The notes beneath the pieces were generated by a model. That model ran no database searches, was not told where the DNA came from, and saw only the letters and a program-made list of their open reading frames with translations. A DNA stretch of 52,491 nucleotides from a virus, in IMG/VR virus record IMGVR_UViG_3300022905_000015, positions 1-52,491 of that record. The stretch is one strand, 5' to 3'. The translations under genes were made by a program, and so were the position numbers. Below, piece by piece: positions 31,220 through 38,926 of the stretch (position 1 is the stretch's first letter; each line of letters opens with the position of its first letter).

Positions 31220-31759
31220 TTATGCCGCTTTCGGTGCGGCGGTCAGTTCCTTGAATGCTTTCTGGATATCGGCTTGGCTGTATCCCTCCTCGAATGCTTT
31301 CTCGATCAGTGCATTCATCTTCTCGCCGAGATCCCATTTCTTTGGTTGCGCCTCATCCCCTTCGGCTTCGCGGCAGAGTCCGGCCAGTGCGTTGATATTG
31401 GTGGCGCCCTTGAATTCTTGAACGACCATTGTCTTACCTTCGCCATTTCCCCATAGTTCGGGTTGCTCCTGTTGCTTTTTGCGGATGCCTAGTGCAAAAT
31501 CTAGGATGCATTTTCTCGCTGATTTCAGCGCCTTGATGCTTTTCTTATCCCGTCCGGACGCGAGTAACATGGAATCAAAATCAGCGCAATAGGCCTTAAT
31601 GATATCTTTGTCGAGGTTAACCGAGTTAACCATGTCAATCATGTTATCCACTTGCTTACCATCAGTAGAGTTTACAATCAACTCCACATCAGTATTCAAG
31701 AACTTCGCGTAAGACGCACCTTTCCCATCGAATTGAATCGCTTCGTTTTTAGTAGTCAT
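31220..31759 (-). CDS. First early-arm protein, unknown (179 aa)
   Basis: ATG 31759 follows GGAGGG. The product is acidic at first (DGKGASYAKFLNTDVELIVN), then helical with Lys-rich stretches (GRDKKSIKALKSARKCILDF), and ends EGYSQADIQKAFKELTAAPK. No family recognised. It is the first gene of the leftward arm with its own terminator, so it is probably expressed early and highly. Two palindrome copies flank or lie in it (31615 and 31856). Confidence 0.65.
   Translation of the reverse strand: MTTKNEAIQFDGKGASYAKFLNTDVELIVNSTDGKQVDNMIDMVNSVNLDKDIIKAYCADFDSMLLASGRDKKSIKALKSARKCILDFALGIRKKQQEQPELWGNGEGKTMVVQEFKGATNINALAGLCREAEGDEAQPKKWDLGEKMNALIEKAFEEGYSQADIQKAFKELTAAPKAA
31615..31631. promoter_or_regulatory. 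17-bp palindromic repeat, copy 7 (GGTTAACCGAGTTAACC)
   Basis: It lies inside the first early gene and is read as VNSVN. Perfect arms; the central three bases are CGA (TCG on the other strand). Confidence 0.85.
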
Positions 31760-31822
31760 GAGACCCTCCAGTCTATATATTTACTATTTAATTTATGATC
31801 ATTTGTTATTGACCATATGTAC

Positions 31823-31850
31823 ATATTACCAGAGTCAGGGTAGATAGCAA
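31823..31850 (-). promoter_or_regulatory. Possible weak promoter of the first early gene
   Basis: Minus strand TTGCTA (31850-31845), 16 bases, TAATAT (31828-31823). It is less perfect than the other promoters, but it lies directly beside palindrome copy 8 and 64 bases before the start codon. Confidence 0.35.
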
Positions 31851-31855
31851 GCAAT

Positions 31856-31872
31856 TGTTAACCGAGTTAACC
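31856..31872. promoter_or_regulatory. 17-bp palindromic repeat, copy 8 (TGTTAACCGAGTTAACC)
   Basis: Intergenic, just upstream of the likely -35 of the first early gene. One outer base differs from the consensus. It is the copy nearest to the divergent centre. Confidence 0.85.
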
Positions 31873-32249
31873 TTGTATATTTCTATCGATATGGCTGGGG
31901 TGATAGTTTAATACTATGGGGAGGCTATAGCGGGTACTTATCAGACCCTCACATTCAATAGTCTGGGGCAATGATTGCGTTATCTAGCAAGAACTATGCC
32001 AACTTTTCCATGCAAGAGGCGTGCCAACTATGGAGGGGCGGGGGAGGCGCACAACAGTACGTCGAATATAGTGTACCTGCTTAGACACAATAAAGGGTGA
32101 AATTAGGATTTAAATAAGAATGGTTCGCATTTGCGTAAAAGAGCTATAAGTATATTGTTATTAATAGTAAAAATCAATCGCGCACTGCGGAGAACAGTCT
32201 ACTGAAACCCGCTGAGTAAAGGGAATCTGTACTGATCTTTAAAAAGAGC
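31873..32249. other. Non-coding divergent region between early and late arms
   Basis: About 380 bases with no gene. I see no tRNA and no good open frame. The left part has G-rich runs (GGAGGGGCGGGGGAGGCG near 32033-32050), the right part is A/T-rich (TATTGTTATTAATAGTAAAAA near 32152-32172). Position between divergent units and the G-rich to A/T-rich change would fit a replication origin or a packaging signal; neither is shown. Confidence 0.5.
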
Positions 32250-32278
32250 TTGACATTTACTAAAAAGTATGCTACAAT
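32250..32278 (+). promoter_or_regulatory. Strong sigma70-type promoter of the late arm
   Basis: TTGACA (32250-32255), 17 bases, TACAAT (32273-32278) with TGC before the -10. The spacer has TACT-N4-AGTA. It is the first promoter of the rightward unit and precedes terminase. Confidence 0.88.
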
Positions 32279-32296
32279 ATTAGCACTAAAGAGATA

Positions 32297-32348
32297 CGCA
32301 AGAGACATATGCAAAAGAATTAATATTTAAAAGTAATAATCTCTTGCG
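32297..32348 (+). repeat. Stem-forming inverted repeat in the late leader
   Basis: CGCAAGAGA (32297-32305) pairs with TCTCTTGCG (32340-32348) around a 34-base A/T-rich loop in the leader of the terminase transcript. It may stabilise the RNA or regulate translation. Confidence 0.6.
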
Positions 32349-32369
32349 ATAAACTACATAGAGTACAGA

Positions 32370-32753
32370 ATGACTGAGAATACTCAACCTAAAAAGCGTG
32401 GAAGACCCAAGAAGAGTCTTGTTGAATCCAAGAAGCCGGGCAATCGCGGTGTTAGAGGAAGACCTCCCGGCGATGCGGCGGCAATCAATGAGTTCAAAGC
32501 CCGATTGTTGTCCTCTCCACGGTCGCAAAAGGTACTCGATAGTATTATGAGTGCCGCATTAGACGATGAACACAAGAATCAAGCGGCGGCATGGAAGTTA
32601 TTAATGGATCGTATGTTACCCGTTAGTTATTTCGAGAAAGATAAAAACAATATGGGGCGATCTGCTGTATCTATTACCATCACTGGTGTAGGTGGAGAAA
32701 CTGTAATCACAAATGACGAGGATATAATTGATGTTACCCCCGAATCTGATTGA
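32370..32753 (+). CDS. Probable small terminase subunit with AT-hook-like N-terminus
   Basis: The 127-residue protein has two AT-hook-like motifs (KKRGRPKKS at 8-16 and VRGRPPGD at 28-35), then a helical part FKARLLSSPRSQKVLDSIMS and DEHKNQAAAWKLLMDRMLPV (residues 66-85). The second phrase is typical of small terminases of marine podoviruses, and the gene stands first in the late arm before TerL. TerS recognises the packaging site; the AT hooks could bind A/T-rich DNA. It overlaps the lysozyme gene by 23 bases. Confidence 0.7.
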   Translation: MTENTQPKKRGRPKKSLVESKKPGNRGVRGRPPGDAAAINEFKARLLSSPRSQKVLDSIMSAALDDEHKNQAAAWKLLMDRMLPVSYFEKDKNNMGRSAVSITITGVGGETVITNDEDIIDVTPESD

Positions 32754-33183
32754 TGTCATCAAGGAAGACCTTGTTAAACACGAAGGATACGTAACAGAAA
32801 TCTATCTATGTTCTGAGAACTACCCTACCTTTGGGATTGGTCACATGGTTACGGAAAATGATATGGAACATACGTGGCCTGTTGGTACACCAGTGACTGA
32901 TGAGCGTATCCTCCAAGTATTCCATGATGATTGTAACGCCGCTTGCGTAGATGCAAGTGCATTGTTCCTAAACTTTAGCTCACATCCTGAAGATGTACAG
33001 CGTGTGTTAGTGAACATGGCGTTTAATCTAGGGCGTTCACGCTTAGGTAAGTTTAAGAATATGATTACTGCTGTCAATGAGGGGAACTACTCCAAGGCCG
33101 CAGATGAGATGGTAGATTCAAAGTGGTATCGTCAGGTTAAACGCCGTGGCGAAGAACTCGTGGAGATAATGCGTGGCGTATAA
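32731..33183 (+). CDS. GH24 (T4-type) lysozyme with Cys in the catalytic Asp position
   Basis: ATG 32731 is 9 bases after GAGG. The 150-residue protein aligns with T4 lysozyme: Glu18 (KHEGY), then Cys27 in place of Asp20, Thr33 and the GIGH motif (35-38), giving E-X8-C-X5-T. Natural GH24 members with Cys at this position exist, and the family triad is often written with D or C. It cleaves the glycan strands of peptidoglycan. No signal sequence or SAR segment is visible, so a holin is needed for release. It overlaps the next gene by 11 bases. Confidence 0.85.
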   Translation: MLPPNLIDVIKEDLVKHEGYVTEIYLCSENYPTFGIGHMVTENDMEHTWPVGTPVTDERILQVFHDDCNAACVDASALFLNFSSHPEDVQRVLVNMAFNLGRSRLGKFKNMITAVNEGNYSKAADEMVDSKWYRQVKRRGEELVEIMRGV

Positions 33184-34219
33184 AGTACAAGCAGGCGATA
33201 CTCTAGGTAAGATCGCACAGAATCAAGGCGCAACTCTGGAACAGATCCTAGCATTGAACCCAGAGATTACAAACCCTAACATGATCCGTGCAGGTCAAGA
33301 CATTCTCCTACCTGATACACCAGAGGATGAAGTTGTTTCCTTGGAATCAGAGTTTGATGCTCCTGCACCTGTAGAGCCACGTAACCTTGCTGAGGTTGTT
33401 CCTCCTGTGGAAGAAGAGTCTAGCATGGTAGACAGTATGTTTGGCGCAATAGGAGACATAGGAGCAGGATTAGTGAATATGTTAATCCCTTCTGCGCGTG
33501 CTGATGTATCTGAAGTTCCTGAAGAGAATGTTATTAAGGTTGGTGAGCCTCCTCCTGTAGAAGCTGTAGCAGACATCGCTGCATCTAAGAACCCTGCAAG
33601 TGTAGCCATGAAGTATCTTGGTATGTCAGAAGATGACAAGGAAGGAGCAGAAGCAATACGTGGATTCTTTGATAATGCTGTGGGTAACTGGCGTGCAGAT
33701 ATGACACCAGAACAGTTTGCAAAAGAAACTCCGTGGTGTGCGGCATTTGTTACACAGGTACTACGTGACTCAGGTGTCAACCCTCAAGAAGAACTAGGGC
33801 AAGACAGCTTTAATCAAATACGTGCCTCGTCCTATGCCAAAGCAGGCGTAGGGGTTTCTCCTGAGTTAGCTAAGCCCGGTGACATAATGGTTAAATTCCA
33901 TGACGAAGCTACGCGAAAGAAATATAATACTGGACCTGCTCATGCGGGTATTGTTGTTAAAGTTGAAGGCGACACAGTATGGTACGTTGGTGGTAACACA
34001 GGCGATAAAGTTGAAGTATCTTCATATAGTTTGAAGGATAATGATATTCGGTTGCGTCGAGTTCGTGGTGCTTCAGATATTCCTCCAGAAAGTTTACCTT
34101 CAATTACTGAGCTACGTATTGGTAAAGCAGGTCGGAAGATTGCAGATGAGTTATCTAGTTTCTTTTCTGCAAGTGCCGCTTCTCCACAAGATCCAAATGT
34201 AAATATCAATGGAGCTTAA
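33173..34219 (+). CDS. LysM plus CHAP/NlpC-like peptidoglycan hydrolase
   Basis: GTG 33173 is 7 bases after GGAG. The 348-residue protein has an N-terminal LysM domain (residues 2-47: YKVQAGDTLGKIAQNQGATL), an acidic Pro-rich linker (50-135) and a C-terminal cysteine peptidase-like domain with TPWCAAFV (Cys189), AHAGIVV (His257) and VGGNTGDKV (Asn275), like the TIGR02594 group. It could cut peptide stems while the adjacent lysozyme cuts glycans. Alternatively it is carried in the virion, since it lies between terminase subunits. It overlaps TerL by 11 bases. Confidence 0.8.
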   Translation: MAYKVQAGDTLGKIAQNQGATLEQILALNPEITNPNMIRAGQDILLPDTPEDEVVSLESEFDAPAPVEPRNLAEVVPPVEEESSMVDSMFGAIGDIGAGLVNMLIPSARADVSEVPEENVIKVGEPPPVEAVADIAASKNPASVAMKYLGMSEDDKEGAEAIRGFFDNAVGNWRADMTPEQFAKETPWCAAFVTQVLRDSGVNPQEELGQDSFNQIRASSYAKAGVGVSPELAKPGDIMVKFHDEATRKKYNTGPAHAGIVVKVEGDTVWYVGGNTGDKVEVSSYSLKDNDIRLRRVRGASDIPPESLPSITELRIGKAGRKIADELSSFFSASAASPQDPNVNINGA

Positions 34220-35462
34220 TGTTGAGTTGCTTCCTTGGCAACAGGAAGTCTTTAACGATCCAACACGATTCAAGATTGTAGCGGCAGGGCGGCGTACTGG
34301 TAAGTCTCGTCTAGCCGCGTGGCAGTTGATTATCTATGGACTGCAAACAAACCGTGGTCATGTGTTTTATGTTGCTCCGACTCAGGGGCAGGCTCGTGAC
34401 ATTATGTGGTCTACTCTGCTAGAGTTAGCACATCCTGTTATTAAAACATCCCACATTAACAACTTGCAAATCACTCTTATTAACGGTTGCACTATCTCAC
34501 TGAAGGGTGCTGACAGGCCAGAGACGATGCGTGGTGTATCCCTAAAGTTCCTTGTTATGGACGAATATGCGGATATGAAGCCTAGTGTGTGGGAACAGAT
34601 CCTACGTCCTGCGCTTGCTGACCAGAAGGGTGAAGCCATGTTTATTGGTACACCGATGGGACGTAACCACTTCTATGAACTGTATCACTATGCAGAGTTA
34701 GGAGATGATGATAGCTACAAGGCGTGGCACTTTACATCATACGATAACCCATTGCTAGACCCTGAAGAGATTGACACAGCCAAGAAGTCAATGTCTAGCT
34801 ATGCATTCCGTCAAGAGTTCCTTGCCTCGTTTGAAGCATCAGGCAGTGAAGTATTCAAAGAAAATTGGATACAGTTTGATGACGAAGAACCAGAACTTGG
34901 TGATTACTACATTGCAGTTGACTTAGCAGGTTTCGCAGATGTGGAATCGGCTACCAAGTCTAAGAATAAAAAACTTGACCAAACAGCAATTGCAATTGTT
35001 AAAGCAAGTGAGAACGGATGGTGGGTAGCGGATATTGTACATGGACGATGGGATATCAAAAAGACCGCCAAGAAAATATTCGATGCTGTAGAACATTATC
35101 AACCAGTTGCGGTTGGTATCGAAAAAGGGGCATTGAAGAATGCGGTACTGCCTTATCTTACAGACGTGATGAAGTCCAAACAAAGATTCTTCAGAGTGGA
35201 AGAGTTGACACACGGCAACAAGAAAAAAACTGATCGTGTTGTGTGGGCTTTGCAAGGACGTTTTGAACACGGACAGATAACATTAAACAAAGGCGACTGG
35301 ACTGCTAACTTTCTTGATGAGTTGTTTCAGTTTCCCAATGCCCTAGTGCATGATGACTTAGTAGATGCTCTGGCATACATTGACCAGTTAGCAAAAGTGT
35401 CGTACTTCTACGATTATGAAGAAGACGACTTTGAAATTTTAGACCCTGTAGCAGGATATTAA
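34209..35462 (+). CDS. Large terminase subunit (complete)
   Basis: The 417-residue protein has Walker A AAGRRTGKS (25-33), Walker B FLVMDEYAD (114-122), the coupling motif FIGTPMGR (145-152) and a nuclease domain with YIAVDLAGFAD (Asp238) and HDDLVDALAY near 380-390. It is the ATP-driven packaging motor and cuts concatemers. The length is normal for podovirus TerL. It starts within the preceding hydrolase gene (11-base overlap). It differs from the terminase fragment at 1-123. Confidence 0.95.
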   Translation: MELNVELLPWQQEVFNDPTRFKIVAAGRRTGKSRLAAWQLIIYGLQTNRGHVFYVAPTQGQARDIMWSTLLELAHPVIKTSHINNLQITLINGCTISLKGADRPETMRGVSLKFLVMDEYADMKPSVWEQILRPALADQKGEAMFIGTPMGRNHFYELYHYAELGDDDSYKAWHFTSYDNPLLDPEEIDTAKKSMSSYAFRQEFLASFEASGSEVFKENWIQFDDEEPELGDYYIAVDLAGFADVESATKSKNKKLDQTAIAIVKASENGWWVADIVHGRWDIKKTAKKIFDAVEHYQPVAVGIEKGALKNAVLPYLTDVMKSKQRFFRVEELTHGNKKKTDRVVWALQGRFEHGQITLNKGDWTANFLDELFQFPNALVHDDLVDALAYIDQLAKVSYFYDYEEDDFEILDPVAGY

Positions 35463-35463
35463 C

Positions 35464-37431
35464 ATGGACTATGATCATAACCACGAAGACCCCACATCAT
35501 TAGAAGGTTGGGTTATACACAAGTGCAACCAATGGCGTGACCACTTTGAGTCAAACTATCAAGAAAAGTTTGATGAGTATTATCGTCTATGGCGTGGCAT
35601 CTGGGCTGAAGAAGATTCAATGCGTGCATCAGAGCGTTCACGTCTTATCTCTCCTGCATTACAACAAGCTGTTGAGTCTGCTGTTGCTGAAGTAGAAGAA
35701 GCAACCTTTGGGCGTGGTAAATGGTTTGACATCAAGGATGACTTTGCTGATGAGCAACCACAAGACATCCAAGTCTTACGTACTCAACTTGATGAGGATA
35801 TGACTTTTGCTAAAGCTCGTAAGGCAATTGCAGAATGTTTAATTAACTCTGCTGTCTTTGGTACAGGAATTGGTGAAATCATTTTGGATGAAGTCAATGA
35901 GCTACGTCCTGCAACTCAACCAATCATGGACGGTGAGATGACAGCCGTAGGTGTGACAGAACAACCTCGTACTCTTGTTAAGCTACGTCCGGTTATGCCT
36001 CAGAACTTTTTGATTGATCCAGTTGCTACAAGTATTGAAGAAGCATTGGGTGTAGCAATTGATGAGTTTGTACCTTTACATCAAATTGAGATTGCTCAAG
36101 AAGCAGGCATCTATCGTGACGTTGACGTTGCTGTAGCGGCTCCTGATACAGACATTGAGCCTGATCAAGATCTAACAATTTACATGGATGATAAGGTTCG
36201 TCTAACAAAGTATTATGGTCTTGTTCCTCGTGAGTTATTTGAAGAAGCTCTGTATGATCCTGAAGGCGAAGACAAACCTACTGACGAAGAACTAGAAGAA
36301 TACAGCGGATACATCGAAGCAATTGTTGTTATTGCTAATGGTGGTACTCTTCTTAAGATTGAAGCAAACCCATACATGATGCAGGATCGTCCTGTTATTG
36401 CTTTCCCTTGGGATGTAGTACCTAGTCGTTTCTGGGGGCGTGGTATTTGTGAGAAAGGCTACAACGCACAAAAAGCCCTTGACACCGAACTACGCGCACG
36501 TATTGATGCCTTGGCATTGACTGTACATCCAATGATGGCTGTAGACGCTTCTAGGCTCCCTCGTGGTGCTAAGCTAGAGGTACGTCCGGGCAAAGCAATC
36601 TTGACTAATGGTAACCCTTCAGAGATCCTTCAGCCATTTAATTTTGGTACGCTTGATCCTAATACCTTTAACCAAGCGGCTACCCTACAGCAGATGGTAC
36701 AGCAAGCAACAGGTGCTATTGATGCCGCAGGGATTCCTGGGTCAATCAATGGAGACTCAACAGCGGCAGGTATTTCAATGTCACTGGGTGCTATTATTAA
36801 GCGGCACAAGCGTACATTGATTAACTTCCAAGACTCGTTCTTACTACCGTTTGTAACTAAAGCGGCTCATCGGTATATGCAATTCAGTCCTGAGTTGTAT
36901 CCAATCAAAGACTTTAAGTTTGTTGCAAGCAGTTCACTTGGGATTATTGCTCGTGAATATGAAGTCACTCAGTTAGTTCAGTTACTACAAACTATGAGTC
37001 CTGAGTCTCCTATGTATCCAATGTTGATTGAATCAATTGTGGATAATATGAACTTAAGCAACCGTGAGCAAATCATTGAAGGATTGAAACAGGCTAACCA
37101 ACCTGATCCTCAACAACAAGAAATGCAACAGATGCAAGTACAAATGGAAATGGCTCAGAAGGAAGAGACCATTAAAAATATCCAAGCACAAACTGCTGAG
37201 ATTCAATCGCGTGTACAACAGAATGAGATTGAGTCGCAATTGCTTCCATTGGATGCAGAGACACGTCGTATTGCGGTACAGCTTAAGGCAGGCGGTAGTG
37301 ATGACGTAGATAAAGAGTTTGAGCGTAGAGCTAAACTTGCAGAGCTTGTACTCAAAGAACGTGAGATTGCAAGTAAAGAAGACATAGTTGAACAACAAAT
37401 GAGGAAATCTAATGGTAGTTACCAAGCGTGA
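35464..37431 (+). CDS. Portal protein
   Basis: The 655-residue protein begins with an acidic His/Asp stretch, then LEGWVIHKCNQWRDHFESNY and ERSRLISPALQQAVESAVAE (about 56-75), FGRGKWFD, and later ILQPFNFGTLDPNTFNQAAT, GIPGSINGDSTAAGISMSLG and a Gln-rich helical tail (from about 555). These are familiar portal segments of marine T7-like and related podoviruses, which form the 12-mer at the packaging vertex. It follows TerL by one base. The last 20 bases overlap a micro-gene. Confidence 0.88.
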   Translation: MDYDHNHEDPTSLEGWVIHKCNQWRDHFESNYQEKFDEYYRLWRGIWAEEDSMRASERSRLISPALQQAVESAVAEVEEATFGRGKWFDIKDDFADEQPQDIQVLRTQLDEDMTFAKARKAIAECLINSAVFGTGIGEIILDEVNELRPATQPIMDGEMTAVGVTEQPRTLVKLRPVMPQNFLIDPVATSIEEALGVAIDEFVPLHQIEIAQEAGIYRDVDVAVAAPDTDIEPDQDLTIYMDDKVRLTKYYGLVPRELFEEALYDPEGEDKPTDEELEEYSGYIEAIVVIANGGTLLKIEANPYMMQDRPVIAFPWDVVPSRFWGRGICEKGYNAQKALDTELRARIDALALTVHPMMAVDASRLPRGAKLEVRPGKAILTNGNPSEILQPFNFGTLDPNTFNQAATLQQMVQQATGAIDAAGIPGSINGDSTAAGISMSLGAIIKRHKRTLINFQDSFLLPFVTKAAHRYMQFSPELYPIKDFKFVASSSLGIIAREYEVTQLVQLLQTMSPESPMYPMLIESIVDNMNLSNREQIIEGLKQANQPDPQQQEMQQMQVQMEMAQKEETIKNIQAQTAEIQSRVQQNEIESQLLPLDAETRRIAVQLKAGGSDDVDKEFERRAKLAELVLKEREIASKEDIVEQQMRKSNGSYQA

Positions 37432-37567
37432 GTTCCAAGAAATCATTGATCAAATGAATGGTATCTTGACAAAACTTGACAGCCGTATCAAAGACTTAGA
37501 AGATACTAAGACTCCTCGTAATACTAAGCCTGCAAAAAGTGTGCCAAAAGACTTGACAAATGAATAA
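37412..37567 (+). CDS. 51-aa micro-gene after portal
   Basis: ATG 37412 has GAGGA 6 bases upstream and overlaps the portal stop by 20 bases. The product (EFQEIIDQMNGILTKLDSRI, later KDLEDTKTPRNTK) is a short coiled coil with a basic tail. The spacing and the ribosome binding site support translation. The next promoter lies in its last codons. Function unknown; a virion-assembly helper is possible. Confidence 0.6.
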   Translation: MVVTKREFQEIIDQMNGILTKLDSRIKDLEDTKTPRNTKPAKSVPKDLTNE

Positions 37568-37581
37568 AAGTATGGTATAAT
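37553..37581 (+). promoter_or_regulatory. Consensus sigma70-type promoter for scaffold/capsid genes
   Basis: TTGACA (37553-37558), 17 bases, TATAAT (37576-37581), with TGG before the -10. It gives extra transcription of the scaffold and major capsid protein, needed in high amounts. Confidence 0.9.
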
Positions 37582-37608
37582 ATTTGCTTATAAATTAGGA
37601 GAAACTCT

Positions 37609-37842
37609 TTGAGTCCTGAAGAACAAAAGTATTACGAAACTTATTTTGATCTGTTCATGACAGATGGTTGGAAACAATTCATCGAAGAGATCAACGAAAT
37701 TCTTGATAGACATCGTATAGAAGATATTAAGAATGAAACACATTTAGCGTTTGTCAAAGGTGAACGCGATGCACTGTTCAGAGTGAGACGCTTTGAGACA
37801 GGTATCAAAACAGCTTATGACGTATTGCAGGGGCCGAAATAA
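37609..37842 (+). CDS. Small acidic protein before the scaffold gene (77 aa)
   Basis: TTG 37609 is 7 bases after AGGAG and there is no nearer ATG. The product has YYETYFDLFMTDGWKQFIEE (about residues 8-27) and LAFVKGERDALFRVRRFETG. I recognise this as a short conserved protein located between portal and scaffold in marine podoviruses; function unknown. Its stop overlaps the next start (TAATG). Confidence 0.65.
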   Translation: MSPEEQKYYETYFDLFMTDGWKQFIEEINEILDRHRIEDIKNETHLAFVKGERDALFRVRRFETGIKTAYDVLQGPK

Positions 37843-38054
37843 TGCTTAGGCGATACGATTATAAATGCACCGTATGTAACCATACAGAGGAAGACTGGGC
37901 TGACTCGTCAGACTGTGACTTCTCAACCTGTAAGGAATGCGGTGAAACATCAGTACGGATAATCTCTCCTGTCCGAACACATTTCGTTGGTCACGGTTGG
38001 CCGGATAAAGACGATAGGTGGGCTAAGGATCATGAGAGAGCCGCACGTAAATAA
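37842..38054 (+). CDS. FmdB-type zinc-ribbon protein (70 aa)
   Basis: Two Cys pairs, YKCTVCNHTEEDW (residues 7-19) and STCKECGETSVRII (28-41), form a zinc ribbon of the FmdB regulatory-protein kind, followed by GHGWPDKDDRWAKDHERA. Its position beside scaffold genes is common in T7-like phages. It may help capsid assembly or act as a small regulator; neither is proven. Confidence 0.75.
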   Translation: MLRRYDYKCTVCNHTEEDWADSSDCDFSTCKECGETSVRIISPVRTHFVGHGWPDKDDRWAKDHERAARK

Positions 38055-38088
38055 CTTTCCATAATGCTACGGCACGGAGTTTAACAAT

Positions 38089-38907
38089 ATGGCACGTTTT
38101 ATAGATGAGAGTCCCGAGTATCAACCAGAAGACGGGGAAGCACTCGCTAACTTAGAAGATGAAGAGACGCAGATTCCGGAAGAGGAACAACCTGCAGAAC
38201 CTGAAGAGATTCAAGAAGCACAAGAAGAAAGCATTCCTGAGAAATATCAGGGTAAGGATATCAAAGATGTTGTCCGAATGCATCAAGAGGCTGAGAAACT
38301 TTTAGGTAAACAATCATCAGAAGTTGGTGAGTTACGTCAGATAGTTGATAATTTCGTAAAGACGCAACTTGAAGCCAATAGCCCACAAAAAGAAGAAGAC
38401 GAAGAAGACGACATTGATTTCTTTGATGATCCAAAGAAAGCAGTAGAGCGAGCAATTGCGAAGCATCCTAAAATTAGGGAAGCAGAAGAAGTTACTCGCG
38501 CCATGAAGCAACAGGAGATCCTAAACAAACTCCAACGTAGCCATCCCGATTTCAATGAAATCATTCAGGATAGTAGGTTTGGAGAATGGGTAGCGGCTTC
38601 TAAGGTACGGACTGAATTGTACCAACGTGCAGACCAACGGTTTGACTTTGACAGTGCTGATGAACTTTTAAATACTTGGAAGGAACGTCAGAACTTAGTT
38701 AGTGAAACTGTTGAGATGCAAGAGGCTGACCGTAAGCGTCAGTTAAAATCTGCTTCTACTGGTACTGCTAAAGGGTCAGGCGAAAAGCCAAGTCGTAAAG
38801 TCTATCGTCGTGCTGATATTATTAAACTTATGCAAACAGACCCTAACAGATATCAAGAACTGGCGGCTGAGATTCGCCAAGCATATGCTGAGGGTCGAGT
38901 TAAATAG
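38089..38907 (+). CDS. Capsid scaffolding protein
   Basis: The 272-residue protein is very acidic in residues 1-60 and 118-135 (EEDEEDDIDFFDDP). Coiled coils follow (EEVTRAMKQQEILNKLQRSH) and the C-terminus is basic (KKxSRKVYRRADIIKLMQTD-like). This acidic, helical, basic-ended composition and its place directly before the capsid gene are typical of scaffolds that guide procapsid assembly and leave afterwards. Confidence 0.82.
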   Translation: MARFIDESPEYQPEDGEALANLEDEETQIPEEEQPAEPEEIQEAQEESIPEKYQGKDIKDVVRMHQEAEKLLGKQSSEVGELRQIVDNFVKTQLEANSPQKEEDEEDDIDFFDDPKKAVERAIAKHPKIREAEEVTRAMKQQEILNKLQRSHPDFNEIIQDSRFGEWVAASKVRTELYQRADQRFDFDSADELLNTWKERQNLVSETVEMQEADRKRQLKSASTGTAKGSGEKPSRKVYRRADIIKLMQTDPNRYQELAAEIRQAYAEGRVK

Positions 38908-38926
38908 CTATTAGGAGATATTTACA

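Noticed and set aside
31059-31337. Minus-strand reading frame across the terminator at 31191-31212
   Set aside because: It runs through a clear terminator and promoter and overlaps the first early gene; the product has no sensible features.
31873-32249. tRNA or structured RNA gene in the divergent region
   Set aside because: No cloverleaf with GTTCRA arm or CCA end could be built by eye; only general base-composition changes are visible.
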